NCBI GenBank assembly: GCA_029258915.1
Contig: JAPDJU010000002.1
Coordinates: 1-64,000 of the forward strand
Direction of reading: 5' to 3'
Source: Thermoproteota archaeon
GTDB lineage: Archaea; Thermoproteota; Thermoprotei_A; EX4484-217-1
Length of the DNA: 64,000 bases
The position numbers were made by a program, and so were the translations under genes. Position 1 is the first letter of the stretch. The number at the start of each line of letters is the position of its first letter. The notes below the pieces were generated by a model. It was not told the DNA's origin. It made no database searches and worked only from the letters and a program-made list of their open reading frames with translations. Shown piece after piece: positions 53,586 through 61,795 of the stretch.

Positions 53586-54458
53586 ATGAAAGATGGTGTA
53601 GACTCTGTTAAAATAACTATACTTGCTGATGACTATGCCGGTTACGGATCTAACCTTATAGGACAGCATGGTTTTTCAGCATTTATCGAAGTTGCTGTCA
53701 AAGATTCCGTAAAAAATATATTATTCGATACTGGACAGTATGGAAAACCTATAATCTTCAATTCTAAGAAGTTAGGCATAAATTTAGCCAATATAGACTA
53801 CATTGTCTTATCCCATAGACATTATGATCATACAGGAGGATTACTTAGAATACTCAAACACATTAGAAAGAAGGTTTATATTGTAGCTCATTCATTGCTT
53901 TTCAAACCTAACCTTATTAAAAAACCTTACTTAAGAGATGCAGGAATGCCTTTCAAAAAGGATGTTCTAGAGAAGTATGGAGCGAAATTTGTTCTTACTA
54001 AAGACCCATTGGAGCTTGTTGAGGGAGTTTTAATTACCGGAGAAGTACCTAGGAGAGCAGAGTTTGAAAAACCTATTGAAACGTTTACCTTAGATGACTC
54101 AGGTAAACTTGTTCCTGATATGTTAATGGACGATATATCTCTTATTATAAACGTTAAAAATGAAGGGCTTGTTTTAGTTACTGGATGCAGCCATGCAGGT
54201 ATAGTTAACATAGTAAAGTACGCTAAAGAATTAACAAAAGAAACAAGCATTAACGCTATTATTGGCGGCTTACATTTAGTAGATGCTTCAGAAGAAAGAA
54301 TAGAGAAGACAATAAGAGGACTCTACGAGGAAAATGTGAAAACAGTGCATGCAGGCCACTGTACAGGATTTAAAGCGCATATAATGTTCTCTAGGAACTA
54401 TAAGGGTACGTACAATATAATATATACAGGATATACTACTGTTTTTACAAGAAAGTAG
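53586..54458 (+). CDS. MBL-fold metallohydrolase, COG1237 (dihydropterin synthase-like)
   Basis: 290 residues of the metallo-beta-lactamase family that includes archaeal beta-RFA-P synthase-associated proteins. The metal motif is SHRHYDHTGG, with downstream ligands in TGCSHAGIVN and the final VHAGHCTG. The NILFDTGQYG segment is typical of this COG. The biochemical role is debated; pterin-related is the annotation for some relatives. Confidence 0.83.
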   Translation: MKDGVDSVKITILADDYAGYGSNLIGQHGFSAFIEVAVKDSVKNILFDTGQYGKPIIFNSKKLGINLANIDYIVLSHRHYDHTGGLLRILKHIRKKVYIVAHSLLFKPNLIKKPYLRDAGMPFKKDVLEKYGAKFVLTKDPLELVEGVLITGEVPRRAEFEKPIETFTLDDSGKLVPDMLMDDISLIINVKNEGLVLVTGCSHAGIVNIVKYAKELTKETSINAIIGGLHLVDASEERIEKTIRGLYEENVKTVHAGHCTGFKAHIMFSRNYKGTYNIIYTGYTTVFTRK

Positions 54459-54484
54459 CCTATAACTTACTTAAACCTGGTGAG

Positions 54485-55405
54485 GTGATTTCTACGGACG
54501 TATATGAAATTGAATTAAACGGCAAAGTTATTGAGATAAGAAGACCGAGAAATGTCGATGAATATAGGAAGCTTATGAATGTACAAATCGAAATATGGGG
54601 TATGCCAGATTATAGTGAAGCAGTAACTTACCATATGCTTATTTCAGCTGATCGCCATGGAGGCTTAGTTTTAGGAGCTTTTGAGAAAAATACAGGCAAA
54701 CCTGTAGGACTAGTTTTCGGCATACCAGGATATCTTGGTAATAAAGTATTTCACTACAGCCACATAGCTGGAGTTATTAGAGAATATAGGTATAAGGGGT
54801 TAGGATATATTCTTAAGCTTAAACAGAGAGAGTACGTCCTCAAACAAGGATTAGACCTAATCATATGGACCTACGATCCTTTACAAGGACCTAACGCCAA
54901 ATTCAATATTGGGAAGCTGGGCGTGATTGTTAGGAAATTTCATAGAGACTATTATGGCGAATTAAGGGATAAAATAAACATCGGTATGCCTACAGATAGG
55001 TTTGAAGCTGAATGGTGGATTAAAAGTAAGAGAGTAGAGTTGAAATTACAAAGGAAATTGAAAACACCAACAGTAAGACAGGTATTAAATTCTGGAGGAG
55101 TTATGGTAACGGAAACTGAGGATAAGGGAGAATATAGAAGACTAAAGAAATATGATTTAGATACTGATGAAAAAGTAGTTGTTGTTGAAATACCGAGCGA
55201 TGTAAACAAGCTAAAACTGCATAGGAACATTCTTTTAGAATGGAGATACGGGTTAAGAGAAGTTTTTGAAAAATATTTTTCAAAAGGATACGTAGTTACA
55301 GAGTTTATTTCAGAGATTGAAAAAGGTAAAAGAAGAAACTTTTACGTGGTTTGGAAAGAGAGTTTAAACAACATTCTTGAAGGCAATGTTCCATGGAAAG
55401 TATAA
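54485..55405 (+). CDS. GNAT-superfamily N-acyltransferase (COG3375)
   Basis: 306 residues. An N-terminal GNAT fold has QIEIWGMPD, an acetyl-CoA-side GVIREYRYKGLGYILKLKQREY helix and IIWTYDPLQGPNAKFNIGKLG, both diagnostic of COG3375. In bacteria this family includes N-succinyltransferases encoded beside N-succinylamino acid racemases. The next gene here is such an enolase-superfamily enzyme. GTG start. Confidence 0.85.
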   Translation: MISTDVYEIELNGKVIEIRRPRNVDEYRKLMNVQIEIWGMPDYSEAVTYHMLISADRHGGLVLGAFEKNTGKPVGLVFGIPGYLGNKVFHYSHIAGVIREYRYKGLGYILKLKQREYVLKQGLDLIIWTYDPLQGPNAKFNIGKLGVIVRKFHRDYYGELRDKINIGMPTDRFEAEWWIKSKRVELKLQRKLKTPTVRQVLNSGGVMVTETEDKGEYRRLKKYDLDTDEKVVVVEIPSDVNKLKLHRNILLEWRYGLREVFEKYFSKGYVVTEFISEIEKGKRRNFYVVWKESLNNILEGNVPWKV

Positions 55406-55421
55406 GCATAGGTGATGGACA

Positions 55422-56543
55422 ATTAAGGTAAAGAAGATAAAATTACATCATGTAGTTATGAAACTTAAGACACCATTTGAAACAAGTTTCGCAAAAACCG
55501 TTGACAGGCATTGCGTATTAGTCGAAGTTGAGGAGGAAGGCGGTGAAATAGGTTGGGGAGAAATACCAGTAGATGATAACCCATATTATCACTATGAAAC
55601 AGTAGAAACATCGTTATACATTGTAAAAGAATTTTTAGCACCCAAGCTTTTAGAAGTAGACTTTAGTAAACCCGCGGATTTTCTAAATGCTGTCTCTAAA
55701 GTTAGAGGCTACATGATGGCTAAAGCAGGGTTAGAAATGGCTCTATGGGATCTCGTAGCTAAGATTAAAAATAAACCCTTATATGCTCTCTTAGGAGGAG
55801 TTAGGACAAAAATAGTAAGTGGTGTGAGTATAGGAATAATAGGTAACATGAACTCTCTTCTCAAATCAGTATCTAAGTTTCTAGACGAAGGATATAGAAG
55901 GATTAAAATAAAAATAAAGCATGGATGGGATATAGAACCTGTGAAAATAATAAGAAAAGTTTTTGGCGATATTCCCTTACATGTAGACGCTAATGCAGCA
56001 TATACACTGGAAAACATAGATATTTTCCAAGAACTAGATAAATACCACTTACTAATGGTTGAACAGCCATTACACTACGAAGACTTAGCTGAACATGCTG
56101 AATTACAACTCAAAATAAAAACACCAATATGCCTTGATGAAAGTATTAAAGGCATTTATGATGCTAAAGCAGCGATAAAGCTTGGAAGCTGTAGAATAAT
56201 AAACATTAAACCTGCAAGAGTTGGAGGAATAGAAGAATCTATGGCAGTACATGATTATGCGTTAAAACACGGCATCCCTGTGTGGATAGGTGGAATGCTT
56301 GAAACAGGTATTGGTAGAGGATTCCAAGTAGCATTAGCAACTTTACCTAACATAAAATATCCTAACGACATTTCGGCATCAAATAGATACTATGAGGAAG
56401 ACGTTGTAGAACCACCATGGACGCTGAATAATGATGGAACAATAACGGTACCTCAAAAACCCGGTATAGGTGTAGAAGTTTTGGAAGAAAAAATAGAAAA
56501 GTATAGTAAAAGAACATTGGAGATAAAAGTGAGTAGTGTTTAG
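55422..56543 (+). CDS. Enolase-superfamily N-acylamino acid racemase / o-succinylbenzoate synthase-like
   Basis: About 373 residues of the muconate-lactonising subgroup. Catalytic lysines lie in RRIKIKIKHG; metal ligands are in DANAAYT, EQPL and CLDES; the second base Lys is in INIKPARVGG. With the adjacent acyltransferase it probably racemises N-succinyl amino acids, allowing use of D-amino acids. The first ATG, 55458, cuts off the usual N-terminal strand. The missing codons run back to an ATT at 55422 with GGTGAT six bases upstream, suggesting a rare ATT start. Confidence 0.85.
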   Translation: MKVKKIKLHHVVMKLKTPFETSFAKTVDRHCVLVEVEEEGGEIGWGEIPVDDNPYYHYETVETSLYIVKEFLAPKLLEVDFSKPADFLNAVSKVRGYMMAKAGLEMALWDLVAKIKNKPLYALLGGVRTKIVSGVSIGIIGNMNSLLKSVSKFLDEGYRRIKIKIKHGWDIEPVKIIRKVFGDIPLHVDANAAYTLENIDIFQELDKYHLLMVEQPLHYEDLAEHAELQLKIKTPICLDESIKGIYDAKAAIKLGSCRIINIKPARVGGIEESMAVHDYALKHGIPVWIGGMLETGIGRGFQVALATLPNIKYPNDISASNRYYEEDVVEPPWTLNNDGTITVPQKPGIGVEVLEEKIEKYSKRTLEIKVSSV

Positions 56544-56546
56544 GTA

Positions 56547-57188
56547 ATGGTGGAATACAAGTATTCTTTAGACTTAAAAAATTATGTATGGGATATTACA
56601 TCAATATCGGTGATATTGCTTGTAGCGTCTTTGACAATCATTTTTAACACTGCAGTGTCAGAAATAACCTTCTATACAACATTAGATTTCACCTTAAAAA
56701 TTATAGTTCCATTAGTTTTAACCGTAATTATTCATGAGTTAATACATATAGCGACAGCAATAATGTTAGGTTATAAGGCTAAAATAGGGTACGGTAGGGT
56801 AAAATTTACTCCGGTATTCTATGTTAGGATTAAGGACGGAATAATGAGAAAACATTATATAGCAATAACCCTAACTCCGCTAATAGCTTTTTCAACAATA
56901 ACATTAATCTTAGCGCTAATAACACCAAATATACTGGCTAAAGAAATACTATCAACAATGTTTATAATGAATACGGCGGGTTCAAGCGGAGACATAGTAT
57001 TAACGTTGTCGGCGATTAAAATCGATAAAAAAGCACTAATAGAAGACTATGGAACCTCAATAGTTTCAAACAAACCAATACCAAAACCGTACAGCAGAAC
57101 CGTAGGGCTAATATTGAAAATAATAACAATAATGTTGCTAATATTAATAGCAGTACAGCTTAAAATAGAGATAGGGAAGATACCGTAA
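56547..57188 (+). CDS. DUF3267-like membrane zinc metalloprotease
   Basis: 213 residues, about five helices. A zinc-binding VIIHELIHIATA (HExxH) sits in the second membrane region, and a later NTAGSSGDIVL motif may supply the third ligand. This pattern is found in DUF3267 proteins related to site-2-type intramembrane proteases. It starts three bases after the racemase gene, so it is probably co-expressed. Confidence 0.7.
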   Translation: MVEYKYSLDLKNYVWDITSISVILLVASLTIIFNTAVSEITFYTTLDFTLKIIVPLVLTVIIHELIHIATAIMLGYKAKIGYGRVKFTPVFYVRIKDGIMRKHYIAITLTPLIAFSTITLILALITPNILAKEILSTMFIMNTAGSSGDIVLTLSAIKIDKKALIEDYGTSIVSNKPIPKPYSRTVGLILKIITIMLLILIAVQLKIEIGKIP

Positions 57189-57194
57189 AGAGAG

Positions 57195-57380
57195 CGTTTC
57201 TCCCTCCACAGTACTTTTGGACAATTTTTAATACTTTTAATTTTGTGAGGGGGTTAGCCCTTGGTGTGGGTTCACTAGCTTCACCCGCACCTCATGGGTT
57301 CTGTCGAGCCCAACGCCATAGGGCTCCCATCTGAAGGGTTTTTATCTCCCCTCCCACCGCAGAGCGTGTCATCGACCATT
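57195..57380 (-). mobile_element. Solo TnpB C-terminal/end remnant (orphan omega-RNA-like)
   Basis: A GC-rich patch in AT-rich DNA. On the minus strand a short frame (CGGRGDKNPSDGSPMALGST) closes in a stop, and an overlapping frame (GEASEPTPRANPLT) continues. This pair resembles the C-terminal tails and overlapping right ends of archaeal TnpB transposons, from memory. There is no transposase body. It probably holds a folded RNA, as several GC-rich inverted segments are present. The adjoining 57381-57577 is AT-rich leader for the next gene, with a perfect palindrome ATAGTATATACTAT at 57504-57517. Confidence 0.5.
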
Positions 57381-57577
57381 TCCAATAAAAGTTATTAGAA
57401 GTATTTGAATGTAACGTTTAACCCGAAACAGCCTATGAAATTTATTGCTTAACTTGTTCATTAATACTTAAAATCCCATCTATTGTATTTCATTTGAGAT
57501 CTGATAGTATATACTATTATAAGGAAGAATAATGCTTTTTAGGTTGAAGAGATAAATCATTAGGGAGGAGATAATCT

Positions 57578-58048
57578 ATGAGAAGCAATGTTAATACCAT
57601 TGAAGAGTTTATTAAGAGTGAAAATATCAATGCTGAAATTCTTCGTTTTAAAGGCAAAGTTATTTCTGTTGATATGGCCTCTAAGGTCTCAGGTTTTCCT
57701 AAAGACAAAATTATTAAAACGTTAATTGTTATTGCTGACGGTAAACCTTATGCCATATTGCTTAGTGGCGATAAAATGCTTGATTATGGTAAGCTTCGTA
57801 AGCTGTTAAAGTGTAAAAAAGTGAGATTGGCTAGAAGAGAAGAAGTCATGAAAGTAACAGGGTTTGATGTTGGTGAAGTATCTCCTCTATCTCCAAGTCT
57901 TGAACATATTCCTAAAGTAGCTGATTCTAATATTTTATCTAAAGACATTGTTTTAATTGGTGGGGGCTCACACTATGCTTTAATTAAGATTAGAACTGAG
58001 GAGCTTATTAGAGCAATTAGCCCCGTAATAGCTGATGTTTCAAAGTAA
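57578..58048 (+). CDS. YbaK/ProXp-type aminoacyl-tRNA deacylase
   Basis: 156 residues of the YbaK/EbsC family, which hydrolyse mischarged aminoacyl-tRNA. It has the KTLIVIADGKPYAILLSGD strand with its conserved Lys, VTGFDVGEVSPLSP, and the closing LIGGGSHYALIKI. A strong GGGAGGAG ribosome site precedes the ATG. Confidence 0.88.
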   Translation: MRSNVNTIEEFIKSENINAEILRFKGKVISVDMASKVSGFPKDKIIKTLIVIADGKPYAILLSGDKMLDYGKLRKLLKCKKVRLARREEVMKVTGFDVGEVSPLSPSLEHIPKVADSNILSKDIVLIGGGSHYALIKIRTEELIRAISPVIADVSK

Positions 58049-58172
58049 TGGGTTAGAGTTATCTTCCTTTATTGTAAATAAGTAGCAAGTTAACATTACT
58101 GTATGCTATGTTTTTATGTTCGAAGCTCTAATTTTATATAATAAGGTTTCTTAACAAGAAGCAGGTGCGTTT

Positions 58173-59636
58173 ATGCAATTTAAGAAAGTATTCATTATAG
58201 TAATTGCACTTGTCTTCACCTTGTCTATATTTGCCGTTAAACCTGTTACTTGCGATAAAGGTGTTGTTCCTTTCGGCGAATACATTACCATTTTTGAACC
58301 CGGGCAGAAAGCTATAATCGGATGGAATGGTAGTGTTGAAGTTCTTATTCTATCCAACGACTTAATGGGGGAAATAGTAAGCCCTAGTGAATTTAAAGGT
58401 GAAGTCCAAGTTTTAGAAATCCTGCCTTTGCCTTCACTGCCTAAGATCGAGAAGGGATCTGAAGAATCATTTAGAACCCTGGTTAACTACATTAATTCTA
58501 GAATTTCGAGAAAAGCCATCATTAGACCTGCTTTCGAATATGCTGGTTTAGGAGAGAAAGTTATTATAGAATTCCAAATAACCATCGGACCACACTTCAT
58601 AACTGTTGTGAGAGCCGATAGTGGAGAAGATCTTGAAAAATGGATTATAAGTTATGCACATGAACATGGTTTAGAAAAACCTGAAGTAACTAAGGATGTT
58701 TTCGAAGACTATATCAGAAGGGGATACAAATATTTTGTAATAGATATTGTAACCATTAAGGAACCCACTAGGATCAAGACTATAGCACCCTTAGTGTACA
58801 TTTTTAAATCTGACAGGATATATTATCCGCTCAAAATTTCAAGTTTAAGCCAAGGACATACGAAGATAAAGCTGTTTATAGTGTCTAAGGAGAGAATACG
58901 TAGTGAACCTGTGCTTAAGGCTAAATTCGAATTCATAGTAGAGGATGTAATTAGCTTAAGTAAGCTTGAAGAAGTAGATAGTAGATTAGCAAACCTGTTT
59001 AAAGAAAATGAGCTTTGGGTAACTGTTTTAGAGTATGGTGGTTCAACACTAGATTTAACATCAGACTTAGAATTAACAACTACAATAATTGTTTTAAGAG
59101 GTTTAGATTCGATCATAATTTTTGCAACACCTATAATCCTAACTATAATTTCGCTTGCCATACTATTACACTACTATTTTGGGAAATCACCTTTCATAGA
59201 ATATAGTAAGCCAGGATATGTTATTACCTCCGCATCGCTGCTAATATTGCTTGGAGTATTATTAACAATACCATACATAGTATTGGCTTTAAGAATTATT
59301 GAACTGCCAATACTACCTTATATAAAGCCTGGAATAGGTAAAATGCTTGCTTCACTTATTATAGGGATTTACATAGGTTTAGGTATTTTAGCGTTAACAT
59401 CCGTGGTTTTAATGGTTAAAAAGAAAATGTTAGGGTTAAAACTAGGTTTGGCTTCAGCATTAAGCGTACTAATAATATCGGTAATATACGCTTCTATAAT
59501 AATGATTTCAGGCTTCTTTAAAATATACTATGCAGCTATGGGGATAATAATGGGTTTGGGAGCATTGTCGTCGATTATTGCATTACTTTCACTGATATTC
59601 ATAGGTTTAAGCTGGAACTATATTGTAAGAAAATAA
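58173..59636 (+). CDS. Exported membrane protein, unknown
   Basis: 487 residues. A signal peptide (VFIIVIALVFTLSIFAV) is followed by an extracytoplasmic domain of about 280 residues and four C-terminal helices. The layout suggests a surface protein anchored by a helical bundle. No family is recognised. It is the first gene after YbaK and appears monocistronic. Confidence 0.6.
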   Translation: MQFKKVFIIVIALVFTLSIFAVKPVTCDKGVVPFGEYITIFEPGQKAIIGWNGSVEVLILSNDLMGEIVSPSEFKGEVQVLEILPLPSLPKIEKGSEESFRTLVNYINSRISRKAIIRPAFEYAGLGEKVIIEFQITIGPHFITVVRADSGEDLEKWIISYAHEHGLEKPEVTKDVFEDYIRRGYKYFVIDIVTIKEPTRIKTIAPLVYIFKSDRIYYPLKISSLSQGHTKIKLFIVSKERIRSEPVLKAKFEFIVEDVISLSKLEEVDSRLANLFKENELWVTVLEYGGSTLDLTSDLELTTTIIVLRGLDSIIIFATPIILTIISLAILLHYYFGKSPFIEYSKPGYVITSASLLILLGVLLTIPYIVLALRIIELPILPYIKPGIGKMLASLIIGIYIGLGILALTSVVLMVKKKMLGLKLGLASALSVLIISVIYASIIMISGFFKIYYAAMGIIMGLGALSSIIALLSLIFIGLSWNYIVRK

Positions 59637-59708
59637 AAATTTCTAACGCCAATATTAGAAACATTTTACTAAAACTTATATCATGAATATTTAGAGAAGT
59701 GGGACGTT

Positions 59709-59966
59709 ATGTCTAGTATTAAAGCGCATGTAGAACATTCAAGCAAAGTTAACGACACCTATACTGCTATTATAAAAATTATTTACAGAGATAAAAACAT
59801 ATCATATAACAGTGTCTAAGCTTGTTAAAAACCTGAAGACGTATCTGTGAAGAAAATTAAAGATTACATACTATTAGAACTTAAGGACACTGAAGGTAAA
59901 GGCTTTAGCACATGCTGTATTCGCATGGAGCATTTTGAAAAAGAATGTTTAGAATGCCTTCACTAA
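59709..59966 (+). pseudogene. Frameshifted small gene beside the IS607 element
   Basis: ATG at 59709 opens a frame (IKAHVEHSSKVNDTYTAIIKIIYRDK) that stops at about 59819. A second frame resumes from PEDVSVKKIKDYILLEL and ends at TAA 59964-59966. Two small indels near 59817-59840 would join them into a protein of about 85 residues. The overall pattern is faintly like KEOPS Pcc1 subunits but not convincing. The stop lies only about two bases from the transposon's outer RNA stem. Confidence 0.5.
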
Positions 59967-59967
59967 T

Positions 59968-60070
59968 AACCGTTCTGCCTACCCGTTAATTGTGTGTAGA
60001 GTGTTAATTTCGTATCGGGTAGGCTTCCCTCCTCCCGTCTTCATTGGAGGGCTTTTGGGGGGAACGGTTA
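59968..60070 (-). ncRNA. Probable omega RNA (TnpB guide) overlapping the tnpB 3' end
   Basis: Nested perfect stems at the tnpB 3' end. The outer stem is TAACCGTT (59968-59975) with AACGGTTA (60063-60070). Inside are GCCTACCCG (59977-59985) with CGGGTAGGC (60016-60024), and CCCTCC (60027-60032) with GGAGGG (60046-60051). TnpB guide RNAs derive from exactly this region, running out past the right end. The guide segment would then read into the flank below 59967. Confidence 0.6.
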
Positions 60071-61160
60071 CTCCCCACATCTTCAGGGCTCTCAAACGAA
60101 TATTCCAGGAGCCGATCACATCACGGCCGGCTTCAAAACCACAGTTTTCGCATTTCAAAGCCCTGTGCCCATTCGAGCTTAGTTTACCCCCACACATCGG
60201 GCACAGGGAGGAAGTATGAGCGGGATTAACGAAAACAACCCTAACACCCTTCAGTTTAGCCTTATACTCAATGATTGATTGAAGTTTGCGAAAACTCCAG
60301 CGGTGAAGTCTCCCATTCATTTCAGCAGAGTATCTGATCGAATCTCTAATTTCACTCAAATCCTCCAAAGCAATACCACCGTATTTCTCTGCCAACTCCA
60401 CGATTTTATTCGTAAGTTTATGATACAGGTCGTTAAGCCTATTCCTCTCCCTCCTCCCGTACTTTTCAAGGAGTTCTCTCCTCCTTTTGCCAGCCTTAAG
60501 TTTTTTCTGGATCTTCTTCCTCTTTACAAAATAACCCGTCCTAATTTCCCTCTCGTGAGTTATGATTTGGACAAACTCACCATTAGGGAGTGCTAAGGTT
60601 ACATTATTCTCATTCAAGTCCACTCCAATGAAAGCGAATGGCTCTCCGATTTCAACCTCTTTTGAAAAAACTACGTTAATGAAAACTCCCTTAGGCGTTT
60701 TAATAAGCCAAGCCTGTCCAACCTTCCAGTCCCTGAACTTCTCGTGATACTTGGCTGGATAAAATTCAAAGGAAGTCCTCCCTTTTAGAGTAGAGAGTTT
60801 GATTATTACCTTCTCCAAATCGAGTTTGAACAAGTGGTCATCAAGCATTATGACTTCCTTCTTAAAAACAGGTTCTCCATTGGCTTTCTCTTTCCTTTTT
60901 CTCTTTCTGTAACTCTTGTAAATTGATGTAGCCATTTGACAAGCTGTGTAAATATAGTGGCTCGGTAATTGTGGGTATTTCTCCCTTAACTCTTTGTAAG
61001 TCTCTTTTTTGAGCCTTTTGAAACTCGTGATGTTACTCTTATAAGCGTAAGTTATGAGAAAGTTCACAATCTCACGGTAAGCGGAGAAAAGGTCATCTAA
61101 CCCTTCAGGGATCTCCTTAAGTTTGAATTTTGCGGTTAGTTTAATAGTCTCTGAGTGCAT
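59979..61160 (-). CDS. tnpB: TnpB RNA-guided nuclease (IS607-associated)
   Basis: 393 residues. RuvC catalytic acids are intact: D181 (GVDLNENN), E266 (ALEDLSE) and D347 (GRDVIGSW). The zinc finger cysteines are 320, 323, 337 and 340 (CPMCG...CENCG). The C-terminal tail (MKTGGGKPTRYE) overlaps the RNA-encoding end. TnpB uses an omega RNA to cut DNA at a transposon-adjacent motif and favours element retention. The TAG stop sits inside an RNA stem. Confidence 0.93.
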   Translation of the reverse strand: MHSETIKLTAKFKLKEIPEGLDDLFSAYREIVNFLITYAYKSNITSFKRLKKETYKELREKYPQLPSHYIYTACQMATSIYKSYRKRKRKEKANGEPVFKKEVIMLDDHLFKLDLEKVIIKLSTLKGRTSFEFYPAKYHEKFRDWKVGQAWLIKTPKGVFINVVFSKEVEIGEPFAFIGVDLNENNVTLALPNGEFVQIITHEREIRTGYFVKRKKIQKKLKAGKRRRELLEKYGRRERNRLNDLYHKLTNKIVELAEKYGGIALEDLSEIRDSIRYSAEMNGRLHRWSFRKLQSIIEYKAKLKGVRVVFVNPAHTSSLCPMCGGKLSSNGHRALKCENCGFEAGRDVIGSWNIRLRALKMWGVTVPPKSPPMKTGGGKPTRYEINTLHTING

Positions 61161-61728
61161 TCTTTACCACCTCTACAAGGCGTTTTTTCTTGTGAGACTG
61201 CATTCCATAAAGTTTTCCAGCAAATGAAGTTACGATGGCTAACAAATCTCCTACGAGTTCCTTTTCTGGTGCTTTCTCCTCATCGTCGAAGATTACTTCA
61301 ATTTCAACGCCATGAGAGTTAAAGTATTGTTCGAGGTATTTGAATCCAAAGCGAGTGAGCCTGTCCCTGTATGTTATGGCGACTTTCCCAACTTCTCCAC
61401 CCTCAACCAATTTAAAGAGTTGTTTTAATCCCCTTCTGTTCCCATTCAAGCCTGATAAAATGTCAGTAAGAATTTTTACAACTTGATAACCCAGATATTT
61501 AACCTGTCTCTCCAAGTCCTCTTTCTGGTCTCGGCTTGAAACTCTGGCATAAATGACGACTTTATCAAGAGTTTTGCCTTCAAATAGTCTTTTGATTTCA
61601 CTTTCGGGGATACGGTATTCTCTTCCAACACGATACGCTTTAATCTCACCAGATTTAATCTTTCTAATTAGTGTTGGTTTGCTGATATCCAAGAGTTGTG
61701 ATGCCTTACCTGTTCGATAGTGCCTCAT
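61141..61728 (-). CDS. tnpA: IS607 TnpA serine recombinase
   Basis: 195 residues. An N-terminal MerR-like helix-turn-helix (TGKASQLLDISKPTLIRKIKSG) precedes the serine recombinase domain with YARVSSRDQ, in which the first Ser is the nucleophile. The order HTH then catalytic domain is specific to IS607. ATG 61728 is preferred because GGAGGAG lies six bases upstream; the frame extends to a TTG at 61743 inside that site. Confidence 0.92.
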   Translation of the reverse strand: MRHYRTGKASQLLDISKPTLIRKIKSGEIKAYRVGREYRIPESEIKRLFEGKTLDKVVIYARVSSRDQKEDLERQVKYLGYQVVKILTDILSGLNGNRRGLKQLFKLVEGGEVGKVAITYRDRLTRFGFKYLEQYFNSHGVEIEVIFDDEEKAPEKELVGDLLAIVTSFAGKLYGMQSHKKKRLVEVVKNALRDY

Positions 61729-61795
61729 ACAGCACTCCTCCAAAAATTATGAAATGAAAATATTTACGCTTTTAACTATTTATGAAACAGCCCTC

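Larger units (their letters stand above)
59967..61785 (-). mobile_element. IS607-family insertion sequence, intact
   Basis: A two-gene element: a MerR-headed serine recombinase (TnpA) and a TnpB nuclease overlapping by 20 bases. This is the standard IS607 layout. IS607 elements have no terminal inverted repeats or target duplications, so the ends given are approximate: right end near the TnpB stop and left end just upstream of TnpA. Both proteins look intact, so the element may be active. Confidence 0.85.

Noticed and set aside
59992-60747. Several plus-strand ORFs over tnpB
   Set aside because: They are shadows of the intact TnpB gene.
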